From assembly GCF_018860975.1 (NCBI RefSeq), contig NZ_JAHKQI010000009.1, forward strand, positions 1 to 64,000: a DNA stretch of 64,000 nt, written 5' to 3'. Both the position numbers and the translations under genes were made by a program. Under the pieces are notes generated by a model. It did not search any database. It saw only the letters and a list, made by a program, of their open reading frames with translations, and had not been told where the DNA came from. Positions 32,822-42,005 of the stretch are shown here, piece after piece. This DNA comes from Lentibacter algarum. Its GTDB lineage: Bacteria; Pseudomonadota; Alphaproteobacteria; Rhodobacterales; Rhodobacteraceae. Positions within the stretch are counted from its first letter, which is position 1, and each line of letters begins with the position of its first letter.

Positions 32822-34450
32822 TTAGTGACCGCTGTCCAGAATGCCGGTGCGCACTTCGTAATCGACCGCGAGCTCATAGTCGGGGTCATCATCACTATCG
32901 ACCATCAAATGCCCAGCGCGGGTCAGCAACTGGTGGCAATCGCGACTCAAATGGCGCAACTGCAAGCGCTTGCCTGCGGCTTCATACTTGGCTGCGATTG
33001 CTTCAATCGCCTGCAAAGCCGACTGATCGACAACACGACTTCCCGCAAAGTCTACGACCACATTATCAGGGTCGCTCGCGACGCTAAACAGCTCTGCAAA
33101 TCCGTCGGCTGAACCAAAAAACAAAGGCCCCTGCACGCGGTAAACCTTCTCGCCATCGGCCTCGTCGATATGCGCATCAATGCGGCGTGCGTTGTTCCAG
33201 GCATAGCTCAGCGCCGACACAATCACCCCGACAACAACCGCGATTGCAAGGTCATATGCAACAGTTACAATTGTCACCAATATCGTCACGAACGCGTCGT
33301 TAAACGGCACGCGGCGCAAGATGGTCAACGAGTTCCAAGCGAACGTCCCGATCACCACCATGAACATCACCCCAACCAGCGCCGCCAAGGGGATCTGCTC
33401 GATAAGCGGTGAGGCAAACAAAATAAAGCTCAGCAAAAACAGCGCCGCAGCGATGCCCGCAATCCGCGTGCGCCCGCCTGATTTCACGTTGATCATGCTC
33501 TGCCCGATCATTGCACAGCCACCCATGCCGCCGAAAAATCCTGTCGCCACATTGGCCGCGCCCTGCGCCAGACATTCCTGCGAAGCACCACCGCGCTTGC
33601 CGGTAATTTCGCCAACAAGGTTCAGAGTCAGCAGGCTTTCAATCAAGCCAATCGCCGCCAGAATAACCGCATAAGGCAGGATGATCTCAAATGTCGCCCA
33701 GTTGAGCGGAACCTGCGGGATATGGAACGGCGGCAACCCGCCCTTGATCGAGGCCAAATCACCAACGCGCGGCACATCAAGCCCCAGCGCGATCACCAAA
33801 ATCGCCACGATGCCAATACCCGCCAGAGGCGCTGGAATAAACTTGGTGATACGCGGCATCACCCAAATAATCGCCATCGTCATAGCCACCAGCGAAAGCA
33901 TCAAAAACAGCGCGCTGCCACTCAGCCATTCGCCGCCGCTCATGCCGTGGCCCGTGTTCACAACCGTTCCAGGCACCTTGAACTGCGTCATCTGTGCAAG
34001 GAAAATAACGATCGCCAGCCCGTTCACAAAGCCCAGCATCACAGGGTGTGGCACCAGTCTGATAAACTTGCCCCAATGCATCGCTCCGGCAATCAGCTGC
34101 AAAATACCCATCAGCACAACCGTGGCGAACAGGTATTCAACACCGTGCTGCGCAACGAGCGCCACCATAACAACAGCCAAGGCCCCCGTCGCCCCCGAGA
34201 TCATCCCCGGGCGCCCGCCGAAAACCGCTGTGATCAGCCCGACCATAAACGCCGCGTAAAGCCCCACAAGCGGATGAACACCCGCGACAAACGCAAAGGC
34301 AACCGCCTCGGGCACAAGCGCCAAAGCAACAGTCAACCCCGAGAGAACTTCGATCCGCACGCGCCCCATCGAGAAGGGTTCATCCTGCATAACCCGAAGG
34401 TCGGGCATTGCGACACGGTTGGCAAAAGCCGCCATCAAAGCGCGTTTCAT
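32822..34450 (-). CDS. SulP-family anion permease with STAS domain
   Basis: 542 residues. About ten to twelve hydrophobic helices occupy residues 30-410, including GRPGMISGATGALAVVM, the anion-binding helix region, and FFGGMGGCAMIGQSMINVKSGG, shown here as GGMGGCAMIGQS. A C-terminal STAS domain (about 435-535) has FAGSRVVDQSALQAIEAIAAKYEA, with a Ser at the usual regulatory place. Substrate may be sulfate, bicarbonate or another anion. Upstream is a divergent region shared with the MTA phosphorylase gene. Confidence 0.93.
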   Translation of the reverse strand: MKRALMAAFANRVAMPDLRVMQDEPFSMGRVRIEVLSGLTVALALVPEAVAFAFVAGVHPLVGLYAAFMVGLITAVFGGRPGMISGATGALAVVMVALVAQHGVEYLFATVVLMGILQLIAGAMHWGKFIRLVPHPVMLGFVNGLAIVIFLAQMTQFKVPGTVVNTGHGMSGGEWLSGSALFLMLSLVAMTMAIIWVMPRITKFIPAPLAGIGIVAILVIALGLDVPRVGDLASIKGGLPPFHIPQVPLNWATFEIILPYAVILAAIGLIESLLTLNLVGEITGKRGGASQECLAQGAANVATGFFGGMGGCAMIGQSMINVKSGGRTRIAGIAAALFLLSFILFASPLIEQIPLAALVGVMFMVVIGTFAWNSLTILRRVPFNDAFVTILVTIVTVAYDLAIAVVVGVIVSALSYAWNNARRIDAHIDEADGEKVYRVQGPLFFGSADGFAELFSVASDPDNVVVDFAGSRVVDQSALQAIEAIAAKYEAAGKRLQLRHLSRDCHQLLTRAGHLMVDSDDDPDYELAVDYEVRTGILDSGH

Positions 34451-34537
34451 ATCTGTTTTCCTGCTCGCGGGAGGCCCGAAGGCCGTTCATATCTTGCCCG
34501 CCGCCTAACGGCATTGGCGCAAAAATGCCAGCACCAA

Positions 34538-34553
34538 GTTAACATCCGTTTAA
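34538..34553 (-). promoter_or_regulatory. Possible CtrA-binding box
   Basis: On the minus strand TTAAACGGATGTTAAC matches TTAA-N7-TTAAC exactly. It is about 90 bp before the SulP start. A single box without other support, so weaker than the pair before the Tad-like operon. Confidence 0.4.
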
Positions 34554-34601
34554 TTCTGCTCCTAACAGTAAACAAATTCACATCAAAATCGGTTCAAAAA
34601 C

Positions 34602-34662
34602 TGTCTGCACGCATTATGCACTGCGGTATGCACTGTGATATGCACCCGAGTCACAGCCCGTT
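34602..34662 (+). repeat. Dispersed TATGCAC repeat, copy B
   Basis: Three 12-base units (TATGCACTGCGG, TATGCACTGTGA, TATGCACCCGAG), with the same leader CTGCACGCAT and trailer GTCACAGCCCG as copy A. GTTAAC follows immediately and again 20 bp on. Confidence 0.65.
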
Positions 34663-34759
34663 AACCACGCTCGCCAACAAGGTTAACACTGCGCCCGCTC
34701 CCTTGCCTTTGGCGGTATGAAAGGTCACAAATGGGCCGACATATTTTGAGGGAAAACAC

Positions 34760-35632
34760 ATGAGTGAAACTGTAATTGGCGTGATCGGCGGGTCAGGAAT
34801 CTACGACATCGACGGCTTGGAAAACGCCCAATGGCAAACCGTTAAAACCCCTTGGGGAGCGCCCTCAGATCAGCTTCTCACAGGCTCTCTCGATGGTGTC
34901 AAAATGGTCTTTCTGCCGCGTCATGGCCGTGGCCATATCCACACGCCAAGCAGCGTGCCTTACCGCGCAAATATCGACGCTCTCAAGCGCATCGGCGTCA
35001 CCGATGTAATCTCGGTTTCGGCCTGCGGCTCCTTTCGAGAAGAGATGGCCCCAGGTGATTTTGTTGTTGTAGATCAGTTCATTGACCGCACATTCGCCCG
35101 TGACAAAACCTTCTTTGGAACCGGATGTGTCGCCCACGTCAGCGTCGCGCATCCGACTTGCCCGCGCCTTTCAATGGCTTGCCTAACTGCCGCGCAAGAC
35201 GCCGGAATAACCGTGCACAAGGGCGGCACATATCTGGCGATGGAAGGCCCGCAATTCTCGACTCTCGCAGAAAGCAAAATGTATCGCGAAAGCTGGGGGG
35301 CTGATGTGATCGGCATGACCAATATGCCCGAAGCCAAGCTCGCTCGCGAGGCTGAACTCTGCTATGCGAGCGTTGCGATGATCACCGACTATGACAGCTG
35401 GCATCCTGAGCACGGCGAGGTTGATGTCACTGAAATCATTAAAACTTTGATGGGCAATGCCGATAAGGGCCGCGCTCTTGTCAGCCGTCTTCCTGCCCTC
35501 CTCGGCAGCACCCGCGAGGCTTGCCCGCATGGTTGCGACCGCGCGCTGGAATACGCCATTCTCACAGCGCCCGAAGCCCGCGATCCGGCACTCGTCAAGA
35601 AGCTTGACGTCATCGCAGGCCGCGTGCTGTGA
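34760..35632 (+). CDS. mtnP: S-methyl-5'-thioadenosine phosphorylase
   Basis: 290 residues. Cleaves methylthioadenosine with phosphate to adenine and methylthioribose-1-phosphate. The PNP/MTAP family motifs are GVIGGSGIYDIDGLE (phosphate loop), PRHGRGHIHTPSSVPYRANI, ISVSACGSFREEM and MEGPQFSTLAESKMYR with GMTNMPEAKLAREAELCY. Adenine made here can be salvaged by apt, 3 kb downstream. Its stop overlaps the DUF2927 start by 4 bp. Confidence 0.95.
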   Translation: MSETVIGVIGGSGIYDIDGLENAQWQTVKTPWGAPSDQLLTGSLDGVKMVFLPRHGRGHIHTPSSVPYRANIDALKRIGVTDVISVSACGSFREEMAPGDFVVVDQFIDRTFARDKTFFGTGCVAHVSVAHPTCPRLSMACLTAAQDAGITVHKGGTYLAMEGPQFSTLAESKMYRESWGADVIGMTNMPEAKLAREAELCYASVAMITDYDSWHPEHGEVDVTEIIKTLMGNADKGRALVSRLPALLGSTREACPHGCDRALEYAILTAPEARDPALVKKLDVIAGRVL

Positions 35633-36294
35633 GGCTCCTCCTCGCAACCCTCTTTCTACTTGCGAACAGCGCGGCCGCTCAAGACCATGTCACCGTCGAA
35701 GGCTTGCTCAACGACGAAGATTTCTACCGCCTCGTTGCCTGTGCCGCGCCCCCTGAAGGCAGCTGCCAAAAACCGCTGGTGCACTGGCATCTTGAACGCC
35801 CTTTGCGAGTCTGGCTGGCCCCGTTTCCACGCGCGTTCCTCGGCAGTAAGGGCCCTCGCGCACGCGCTGCTTTAACCCTTGCCATTAAAGAGATAAACGC
35901 CGCCGACGCCGGCGTTACCCTGAGCAAAACCAAAGACCGCAGCGCCGCAGATTTGCAGTTGTTTTTGATCGACGCCCCGCGTGGCGGCTCGATCTCCGGA
36001 ACCGGCCTGCATTGGGTTGACGGCAGCACACTTGGAGGCGCCACGACGCGCCTGCGGATCGAAGCCGCGAAAGGCCGGATCATCGACGGCGCGATCGCGA
36101 TTTCCAAAGACCTGCGCATCACGTCTTATGAGAGCGTCGTGCTTGAAGAACTCACCCAAGCGCTCGGGCTGATGACCGACATCGACAGCCCTGCATATGT
36201 CGGTGTCTCGATCTTTAGCCAGACAGGCAACGATGTGAAGGCGCTCTCAATTCAGGACAAGCGTGCGCTGCGGCGGCATTACGCAAGCAAGTAG
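35629..36294 (+). CDS. DUF2927-family exported protein
   Basis: 221 residues with a GTG start overlapping the mtnP stop (GTGA). A signal peptide (RLLLATLFLLANSAAAQ) is followed by a domain of the DUF2927 type. Its features include HWHLERPLRVWLAP, a long middle helix and YESVVLEELTQALGLMTD, a metallopeptidase-like helix in which the usual HExxH is LEELTQ. Zinc peptidase activity is therefore unlikely. The family is common in Rhodobacterales, of unknown function. It probably shares mtnP's promoter. Confidence 0.83.
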   Translation: MRLLLATLFLLANSAAAQDHVTVEGLLNDEDFYRLVACAAPPEGSCQKPLVHWHLERPLRVWLAPFPRAFLGSKGPRARAALTLAIKEINAADAGVTLSKTKDRSAADLQLFLIDAPRGGSISGTGLHWVDGSTLGGATTRLRIEAAKGRIIDGAIAISKDLRITSYESVVLEELTQALGLMTDIDSPAYVGVSIFSQTGNDVKALSIQDKRALRRHYASK

Positions 36295-36367
36295 CTTGTC
36301 AGTTTTTTGCGGGCTGCTAGGGTGCGGAACGCGCCGCTCATGATTTGTTAAGAGGATAGCTTTAACT

Positions 36368-36997
36368 ATGACACTGGAGATATGGCTAACGTTCGTTTTT
36401 GCTTCAACGGTTTTGCTAATGATCCCCGGCCCGACAATCTTGTTGGTGCTCAGCTACGCAATGAGCAAGGGCCGCTCTGTTGCCTTGGCCTCGGCCGCTG
36501 GTGTCGCTTTGGGTGATCTGGTCGCCATGTCGGCCTCTCTTGCGGGTCTTGGCGCTTTGGTGCTCGCATCGTCAACGGCCTTCATTGTGCTCAAATGGGC
36601 CGGTGCGGCTTACCTTGTTTACATGGGCGTAAACCTTTTGCGATCAGCCTCAAGCCACGGCATCGCCCTGTCGGAAGGCGCCGCAGATGTTACGCCCCGC
36701 CGTGTGTTCACACAGGCCGCGACAGTGACCGCGCTCAACCCGAAGAGCATCGCATTTTTCGTCGCGTTTGTGCCGCAGTTCTTACAGGCTGACGCGCCGC
36801 TACTGCCGCAAATCATGATCCTGATCGGAACCTTTGTTGGCCTCGCCACGCTTAACGCGCTGGCCTATGCCCTGCTCGCTGACAAGCTGCGCAGCGTCAT
36901 CTCGAAGCCCTCGGTTCTCGCCTGGCTCACCCGTGCTGGCGGCCTCACACTCATCGGTATGGGCGTGCTCACTGCAACCCTGCGCCGCGCTGCATGA
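36368..36997 (+). CDS. LysE/RhtB-family amino acid exporter
   Basis: 209 residues with six hydrophobic helices. The N-terminal signature PGPTILLVLSYAMSKGRS and AGVALGDLVAMSASLAGLGAL are classic for the family, as is the LNPKSIAFFVAFVPQF block in the middle. It exports amino acids or related compounds from the cytoplasm. Its stop overlaps the SDR-DoxX gene start by 4 bp (ATGA). Confidence 0.92.
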   Translation: MTLEIWLTFVFASTVLLMIPGPTILLVLSYAMSKGRSVALASAAGVALGDLVAMSASLAGLGALVLASSTAFIVLKWAGAAYLVYMGVNLLRSASSHGIALSEGAADVTPRRVFTQAATVTALNPKSIAFFVAFVPQFLQADAPLLPQIMILIGTFVGLATLNALAYALLADKLRSVISKPSVLAWLTRAGGLTLIGMGVLTATLRRAA

Positions 36998-38265
36998 CTG
37001 CCCGAAAGACCGTTCTCATTCTCGGTGCTGACGGCTTTATCGGGCGTCACATCGCCTTTCATTTTCGCGCCTGCGGATGGCGCGTTCTGGCCCATGCGCG
37101 CAACACTGCCAAGCTCAAGGCGATGGGTTTTGACACGCTTGAGGCAGATCTTTTCAAGCCCGAAAGCCTGACTGCCGAGTTCTGGCAAAGCAAGCTTGAA
37201 ACCGTCACACACCTCGTCAATGCCGCCGGTGTTTTAAGTGCCCCGCACCCTGTCTATGAAGCTGTTCACGTGATCGCTCCGAACCATATTTACAAAGCTC
37301 TTCCGGCCGGCACCAAGGGCGTTCTTGTCTCGGCAGTCGGCATCCAGACCGCCGACACAGACTTCGCTCGATACCGCCGAGCAGGTGAAGGTGTCGCACG
37401 CGAAAACGGCCTGAACATCCTACGCGCAGGGCTTGTGCTCGCCGACACCTCCTATGGTGGTTCCTCCCTCGCTCGCGCGCTCGCCGTCTTGCCCTTTCGC
37501 ACGCCTGTCGTTGGCGACGGTCAGCAGCAGTTCAACCCGATCCATGCCAGCGATCTGGCCGCAATGGTCGAGCATACGCTGTCGCAGCCAACAAACCCCG
37601 AACCGCGCGATGTGGGCGGGCCGGAAACCCTCACCCAAGCAGAGGTGCTACAAGGCTTACGTGCTTGGCTCGGTTTAAAGCCTCAGCCCGTTCTTCGCCT
37701 GCCGATACGACTTGCGCGCGCTTTGGGTTGGATCGGCGACAAGATGCATCTTGGCCCCATTTCGGCGCAGGCGGTTGCGCAGCTCGAACACGGTGTCGTC
37801 GCCAAATCCGACAGCCCCCTGCCGACCAACCCACGTGGCTTCTCGCAATTCGTCAATGCACGCCCCGCAGGCACTCAGGATATCTGGCATGCGCGGCTCT
37901 ATCTGGCCCGTCCGGCCTTGCGGTTAACGCTGGCGTTTCTTTGGTTGGCTTCCGGTCTTCTTGGCCTTCTATTGCCCTCAAATACCTTCCTGCCGATGCT
38001 CGGCCATACTGGCCTTCCTGACGGGTTTCTCATAGCCCTCGCGCGGCTCGGCGGGCTGTTTGACATTGCCCTCGCTGCGGCTCTCTTGCGCGGGTATAGG
38101 CCTAGGCTCACAGCGCTAGCGCAACTCGCATTGGTCGGCGGGTATACCTTTGTTTTCAGCGCCTTAAGCCCTGCTCTTTGGCTCCTTCCGCTTGGTGGCT
38201 TGCTCAAAAATATTCCTATTCTCGCCCTCATTGCCGTCACCCTTATTCTTGAAGAAGAACGCTAG
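36994..38265 (+). CDS. NAD(P)-binding SDR-family protein fused to a DoxX-like membrane domain
   Basis: 423 residues. Residues 1-~290 form an atypical SDR: VLILGADGFIGRHIA (GxxGxxG), VNAAGVLSAP and later NPIHASDLAAMV. The C-terminal ~115 residues contain four hydrophobic helices (LTLAFLWLASGLLGLLLP, then FDIALAAALLRGYRP and others) of the DoxX-like type. Genes of this fusion type are known in proteobacteria, often next to DUF2269 as here. It may act on a lipid or quinone at the membrane; the reaction is unknown. Directly followed by DUF2269 with no gap. Confidence 0.87.
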   Translation: MTARKTVLILGADGFIGRHIAFHFRACGWRVLAHARNTAKLKAMGFDTLEADLFKPESLTAEFWQSKLETVTHLVNAAGVLSAPHPVYEAVHVIAPNHIYKALPAGTKGVLVSAVGIQTADTDFARYRRAGEGVARENGLNILRAGLVLADTSYGGSSLARALAVLPFRTPVVGDGQQQFNPIHASDLAAMVEHTLSQPTNPEPRDVGGPETLTQAEVLQGLRAWLGLKPQPVLRLPIRLARALGWIGDKMHLGPISAQAVAQLEHGVVAKSDSPLPTNPRGFSQFVNARPAGTQDIWHARLYLARPALRLTLAFLWLASGLLGLLLPSNTFLPMLGHTGLPDGFLIALARLGGLFDIALAAALLRGYRPRLTALAQLALVGGYTFVFSALSPALWLLPLGGLLKNIPILALIAVTLILEEER

Positions 38266-38742
38266 ATGGACGCCTATCTCACCGTCAAATTTCTGCACAT
38301 TCTGTCAAGCACTGTGCTCTTCGGAACGGGCATGGGCACGGCCTTTCAGATGGTCTGGGCTATGCGCACCGGAAAGCCGGAAACCATTCATTCTGTGGCC
38401 TCGGGTGTGGTGATCGCTGACTGGGTATTCACCACACCGGCAGGCATCATCCAGCCGCTCACCGGCCTTTGGCTGATAAGTCTGCAAGGCTATGAATTCA
38501 CCGAGCCATGGTTGCTCGTAACCTATGCGCTTTACGTTCTTGCTCTCGCCTGCTGGTTGCCCGTCGTGCACTTGCAAATGCGCATCCGCGACCTTGCCAA
38601 AACCGCGCTTAACACCGGCACAGGCCTTCCACAGAAAGCCCGCAAAGCCTACAAAATATGGTTCAGTCTCGGCTGGCCCGCCTTCATAGCACTTGTAGGT
38701 GTTTTCTGGCTCATGGTAAGCAAACCAGACTTCGGATTCTGA
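38266..38742 (+). CDS. DUF2269-family integral membrane protein
   Basis: 158 residues starting at the base after the previous stop. Four membrane helices: [56 protein letters not shown] and [18 protein letters not shown]. His11 and other polar residues lie inside the membrane part. It is a regular partner of the SDR-DoxX fusion and they may form one membrane complex; function unknown. Confidence 0.88.
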   Translation: MDAYLTVKFLHILSSTVLFGTGMGTAFQMVWAMRTGKPETIHSVASGVVIADWVFTTPAGIIQPLTGLWLISLQGYEFTEPWLLVTYALYVLALACWLPVVHLQMRIRDLAKTALNTGTGLPQKARKAYKIWFSLGWPAFIALVGVFWLMVSKPDFGF

Positions 38743-38756
38743 TGAGGAACACCAAG

Positions 38757-39287
38757 ATGAAAACCGTCAAAGACTACATCCGCACCATCGTTGATTTCCC
38801 GCATGAGGGCATCCTGTTTCGCGATGTGACCACGCTGTTTTCCGATCCTCGCGGTTTCCGCATGGCGATTGACCAGATGCTCCACCCCTACGCTGGCATG
38901 CAGATCGACAAGGTCGTCGGGCTTGAGGCGCGCGGGTTTATCCTTGGCGGCGCAATCGCGCATCAGCTCTCGCTCGGCTTCGTACCGATCCGCAAGAAAG
39001 GCAAACTCCCCGGCGCCGTGATTTCGGAAGAATACACGCTTGAATACGGCGAGGCGACAATGGAAATTCACGACGATGCTATCAAAGCTGGCGAGCGTAT
39101 TCTCGTCGTTGATGACCTCCTCGCAACCGGCGGCACCGCCGAGGCCAGCATTAAGCTCATCGAGCGTCTAGGCGGCGAGATCATCGGCTGTTCGTTTATC
39201 ATCGACTTGCCCGAGCTTGGCGGCCGCAAACGTCTTGAAAACATGGGCATGGACGTCAAAGTGCTCTGCGAGTTCGAGGGGCTTTGA
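38757..39287 (+). CDS. apt: Adenine phosphoribosyltransferase
   Basis: 176 residues from the ATG at 38757 (GAGGAA upstream; the start [15 protein letters not shown] matches the family). It converts adenine and PRPP to AMP. The active-site block is [16 protein letters not shown] and the PRPP loop [17 protein letters not shown]. Together with mtnP, 3 kb away, it completes adenine recovery from methylthioadenosine. An upstream in-frame ATG at 38742 lacks a ribosome-binding site. Confidence 0.96.
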   Translation: MKTVKDYIRTIVDFPHEGILFRDVTTLFSDPRGFRMAIDQMLHPYAGMQIDKVVGLEARGFILGGAIAHQLSLGFVPIRKKGKLPGAVISEEYTLEYGEATMEIHDDAIKAGERILVVDDLLATGGTAEASIKLIERLGGEIIGCSFIIDLPELGGRKRLENMGMDVKVLCEFEGL

Positions 39288-39327
39288 GACCCCGCCTGAT
39301 TGCTCAAGCGAGGTGCCGTTCTTTTGG

Positions 39328-40374
39328 CTATTGGTCTGCAAAGAAGCCCTCGGTTTTTTCGGCGATCATCTGGTGAAGAGCGCGCCTTGGTTCCGTGCCA
39401 TCAATACAGATAAACGCATCCTCGGGTTCTTCCTCTTTCAAGATCATCAAGCCCTTCGCCGTGCACTCTCCGAGAAAATCAAAATGTGCCATGCCCTCTG
39501 GCTCGTGATACTCGCTGACACCCTCTGACAAAGCGGCTTTCAAAGCCCTCGACTCAAGATCGAGGTTCATGCCTGCAATGTCTTCAGGAGCGCCCCATAT
39601 CTGCAATGGTGCGTTGATCGCCGCCAAGCTCTCGGGTGAAAATACCTGCGTTGCGCCAAGGTCAAACACAGCAAAAGCCTTGATCCGGTCGTCAGACAAA
39701 TCAGCCGCCATAGCCGCGCGATCGTCCTGTGTTTTGGCAATGTTCCAACCGTCCAGAATTCCGCAGATCAAATCGTCCTCCCCCGCCGCACACATGGCAT
39801 CAACCTTCTCCGGCGAAAACCGTCCTCCAGCCAGGGCAACGGCAGTAAACCCGCCCAGCGAGTGCCCCGCCATGAATATCCGCGACGTATCAACATGCGC
39901 GGCAAAACTCTCGTCAGCCAGCAGATGATCAATCAGCCGTGAGATATCTTTGGGCCGCTGCCAAAGCTCACGGGCCTGATCAGCATCACGCGAAAACGAT
40001 GAGGTTCCCGGGTGATCAACCGCAGCCACGATATAGCCCTTTTGCGTCAACGCCGACGCCAACCAAGCCTGGTTGCGTACGTTGCCATACATCCCGTGCG
40101 AGAACACAACCAACGGGTGCTTGCCCCCTTGGACTTCTGCGTCCGGCTGCACAGGAATTGCTTGGAAAACGGGGTTCCCGTTGGCCATAACGCTCGCGCC
40201 CTTGGCCTCTGTTGGATACCACACAAAGCCTGAAAGCGGGCGGCTGACACTGGCGTCTTTGACTTCAAGCTGTTGGATGCCAGTACTCAAACCGGTGCTC
40301 AACGTGTCGGCCAAAGCCGTGGATGCACTTAGGCAAATAGCCAAAACTGATGCCGTTACATTAAAGGGTGCCAT
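39328..40374 (-). CDS. Exported alpha/beta hydrolase
   Basis: 348 residues. Signal peptide MAPFNVTASVLAICLSASTALA. The alpha/beta-hydrolase core has VVFSHGMYGNVRNQ (oxyanion region) and the nucleophile elbow MAGHSLGGFTAVAL (Ser in GHSLGG), with a later acid and His in EPEGMAHFDFLG. The layout resembles platelet-activating-factor acetylhydrolase/dienelactone-hydrolase-like proteins. A periplasmic esterase is the inference; the substrate is unknown. Divergent from the AraC regulator. Confidence 0.88.
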   Translation of the reverse strand: MAPFNVTASVLAICLSASTALADTLSTGLSTGIQQLEVKDASVSRPLSGFVWYPTEAKGASVMANGNPVFQAIPVQPDAEVQGGKHPLVVFSHGMYGNVRNQAWLASALTQKGYIVAAVDHPGTSSFSRDADQARELWQRPKDISRLIDHLLADESFAAHVDTSRIFMAGHSLGGFTAVALAGGRFSPEKVDAMCAAGEDDLICGILDGWNIAKTQDDRAAMAADLSDDRIKAFAVFDLGATQVFSPESLAAINAPLQIWGAPEDIAGMNLDLESRALKAALSEGVSEYHEPEGMAHFDFLGECTAKGLMILKEEEPEDAFICIDGTEPRRALHQMIAEKTEGFFADQ

Positions 40375-40508
40375 TGGGTCGTCTCCATTTTTGAGGTTTG
40401 CTATGACATCGAGATTGTCTAAGAAAACACAGCACGCAATGGCACGAGCCGCTCAAACCTGTCCTCAATCACGATCAAGGACAGCCGTCGCAGAATATAG
40501 GACAAGTT

Positions 40509-41531
40509 ATGCAGCCTCCCTTGCTTTCCTTTCCGCTTCCGATCCTCGTTTTCGTGCTGTCCTGCGTTGCTTGTGTGCTCACGGCGCGACTTGATCTGGG
40601 GCGCAGGTTTTCGCGCAATCTGTTCATCGCCTTCTTCGCGCTTACCGCCGTATCCGCTTTGCTCGTTGGCCTGCGCTTCGGGTATGGGTTCGAGCGTCTC
40701 GTCGTCTTGCAGCGCTGTTTGCCCTTGTATGCCGCACCGCTGGTTTACCTCGGATTTTCCTCGCTTGCCTTCCCACCGGAAACGGACAAACAGCGTATCG
40801 GCGTTCACCTCGCGATAGCGACGATCGCGCTCGTCGTTAGCCTAAGCCTTCAAAGCTGGGACACCCTCGATATCGCCATTGGCATCAGCTATCTGGCCTA
40901 CGCCGTTGCGCTCCTTCGACTGTGGCGCAAAGGGGCCAATTACCTCGCCTATGTGCGCCTTGAGATGGCCCCCTCACTGCACAAATGGACGCTTTGGTCT
41001 GTCGGGTTTTTGCTGGTCAATTTCACCATCGACACAGCCATCGCGCTTAGCTTTGCTTTTGGCCGTGAAGACAACGCCATGACACTAATTTCCTATGGCT
41101 CGCTGTCCCTACTTGCGGGCTTACTAACGCTGATTTTGTCGGTCTCGGCCAACACCCGTGACAGCACCAACAAGACGCAGGTCACGCCCGAAAACGACGA
41201 GGCCCACATTGAAGAAGCCGCCCGCAACCTTCTTGTCGACAACGAGCTTTACCTTGATACCGAACTTTCACTGGAGCGCCTCGCCAAGCGCTTGCATGTT
41301 CCTGCGCGCAGTCTCTCGTCGGCGATCAACCAGACCAAGCAGATGAACGTGTCACAATACGTCAACAGCTTTAGGCTTGATCACGCGGCGATGCTTTTGC
41401 GCGAAAGCGACGTTAGTGTGAGCAAGGTGATGGAGCGCTCGGGGTTCCTGACCCGCTCCAACTTCTACCGCGAATTCCAGCGCGTCTTTGGCTGCTCTCC
41501 GGCGCAGTATCGCACCCAATCTGGCGGCTGA
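40509..41531 (+). CDS. AraC-family regulator with a membrane-embedded N-terminus
   Basis: 340 residues. The N-terminal ~220 residues hold six or seven hydrophobic helices (LLSFPLPILVFVLSCVACVL, LVGLRFGYG, LHLAIATIALVVSLSLQ-type and others). The C-terminal ~100 residues are an AraC HTH pair: LSLERLAKRLHVPARSLSSAINQ and VSKVMERSGFLTRSNFYREFQRVFGCSPAQYR. A membrane-bound activator that senses a membrane or periplasmic signal is likely. Divergent from the exported hydrolase, its probable target. Confidence 0.88.
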   Translation: MQPPLLSFPLPILVFVLSCVACVLTARLDLGRRFSRNLFIAFFALTAVSALLVGLRFGYGFERLVVLQRCLPLYAAPLVYLGFSSLAFPPETDKQRIGVHLAIATIALVVSLSLQSWDTLDIAIGISYLAYAVALLRLWRKGANYLAYVRLEMAPSLHKWTLWSVGFLLVNFTIDTAIALSFAFGREDNAMTLISYGSLSLLAGLLTLILSVSANTRDSTNKTQVTPENDEAHIEEAARNLLVDNELYLDTELSLERLAKRLHVPARSLSSAINQTKQMNVSQYVNSFRLDHAAMLLRESDVSVSKVMERSGFLTRSNFYREFQRVFGCSPAQYRTQSGG

Positions 41532-41833
41532 TCCGCTATCTTCGATCTGCCAAGCTCCAAGCGCACGGCGTTATAAGGCTTTGGCAAGCTTGCTTAACAA
41601 AAAATAAAATATCTTCCGAAATCGCTCCGTTTTTGGTTTTGGCGCTATTCGTTGCGGCTCATCAGCGTTGAGTGGGCAGATATGACAGGTGCAACCGTCT
41701 GAACATATAGCTGATAATTTTTCAAATAACTGTTTCGTAACAATAGCCTACAACAAGCCCCCTAAGCCCGCATAACCCCTGCGCACTTTGTGGTTAACGC
41801 CGTCAGCACCACAAGAGCCGCCCGTGCCAACGC

Positions 41834-41880
41834 TGTGCAGCACCCTATGCAGCAACATGTATGGCTCCCTGTATGCACAG
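41834..41880 (+). repeat. Dispersed TATGCAC repeat, degenerate copy C
   Basis: Units resembling TATGCAGCAACA, TATGGCTCCCTG and TATGCACAG at 12-14 base spacing, with GTTAAC about 45 bp upstream. The match to copies A and B is partial. Confidence 0.35.
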
Positions 41881-42005
41881 TTTTGGCACCAAAGCTTAAC
41901 GCTGATTAACTTAATGCGCCGTGCGCTGTGTTCAGCAGGCGTTCGTTTCGGGCGCCTCCAGCGTCAACTCCCACGCTCTGAAACCACTGTTAAACTTGGC
42001 TGGGT

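Larger units (their letters stand above)
34451..34759. other. Divergent intergenic region between SulP and MTA phosphorylase
   Basis: 309 bp without a credible gene. It holds a TTAA-N7-TTAA box (34539-34553), the second TATGCAC repeat (34602-34662) and two GTTAAC sites. No riboswitch aptamer was recognised. Confidence 0.7.

Noticed and set aside
33722-34720. Plus-strand open frame of 332 codons opposite SulP
   Set aside because: The sequence is extremely His/Arg/Gln-rich, as expected from the reverse of membrane-helix codons, and it runs into the TATGCAC repeat.
34451-34759. SAM-type riboswitch before MTA phosphorylase
   Set aside because: No conserved aptamer core could be recognised in the leader.
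35629-36294. Zinc metallopeptidase
   Set aside because: The helix that would hold HExxH reads LEELTQ, so the catalytic His residues are missing.
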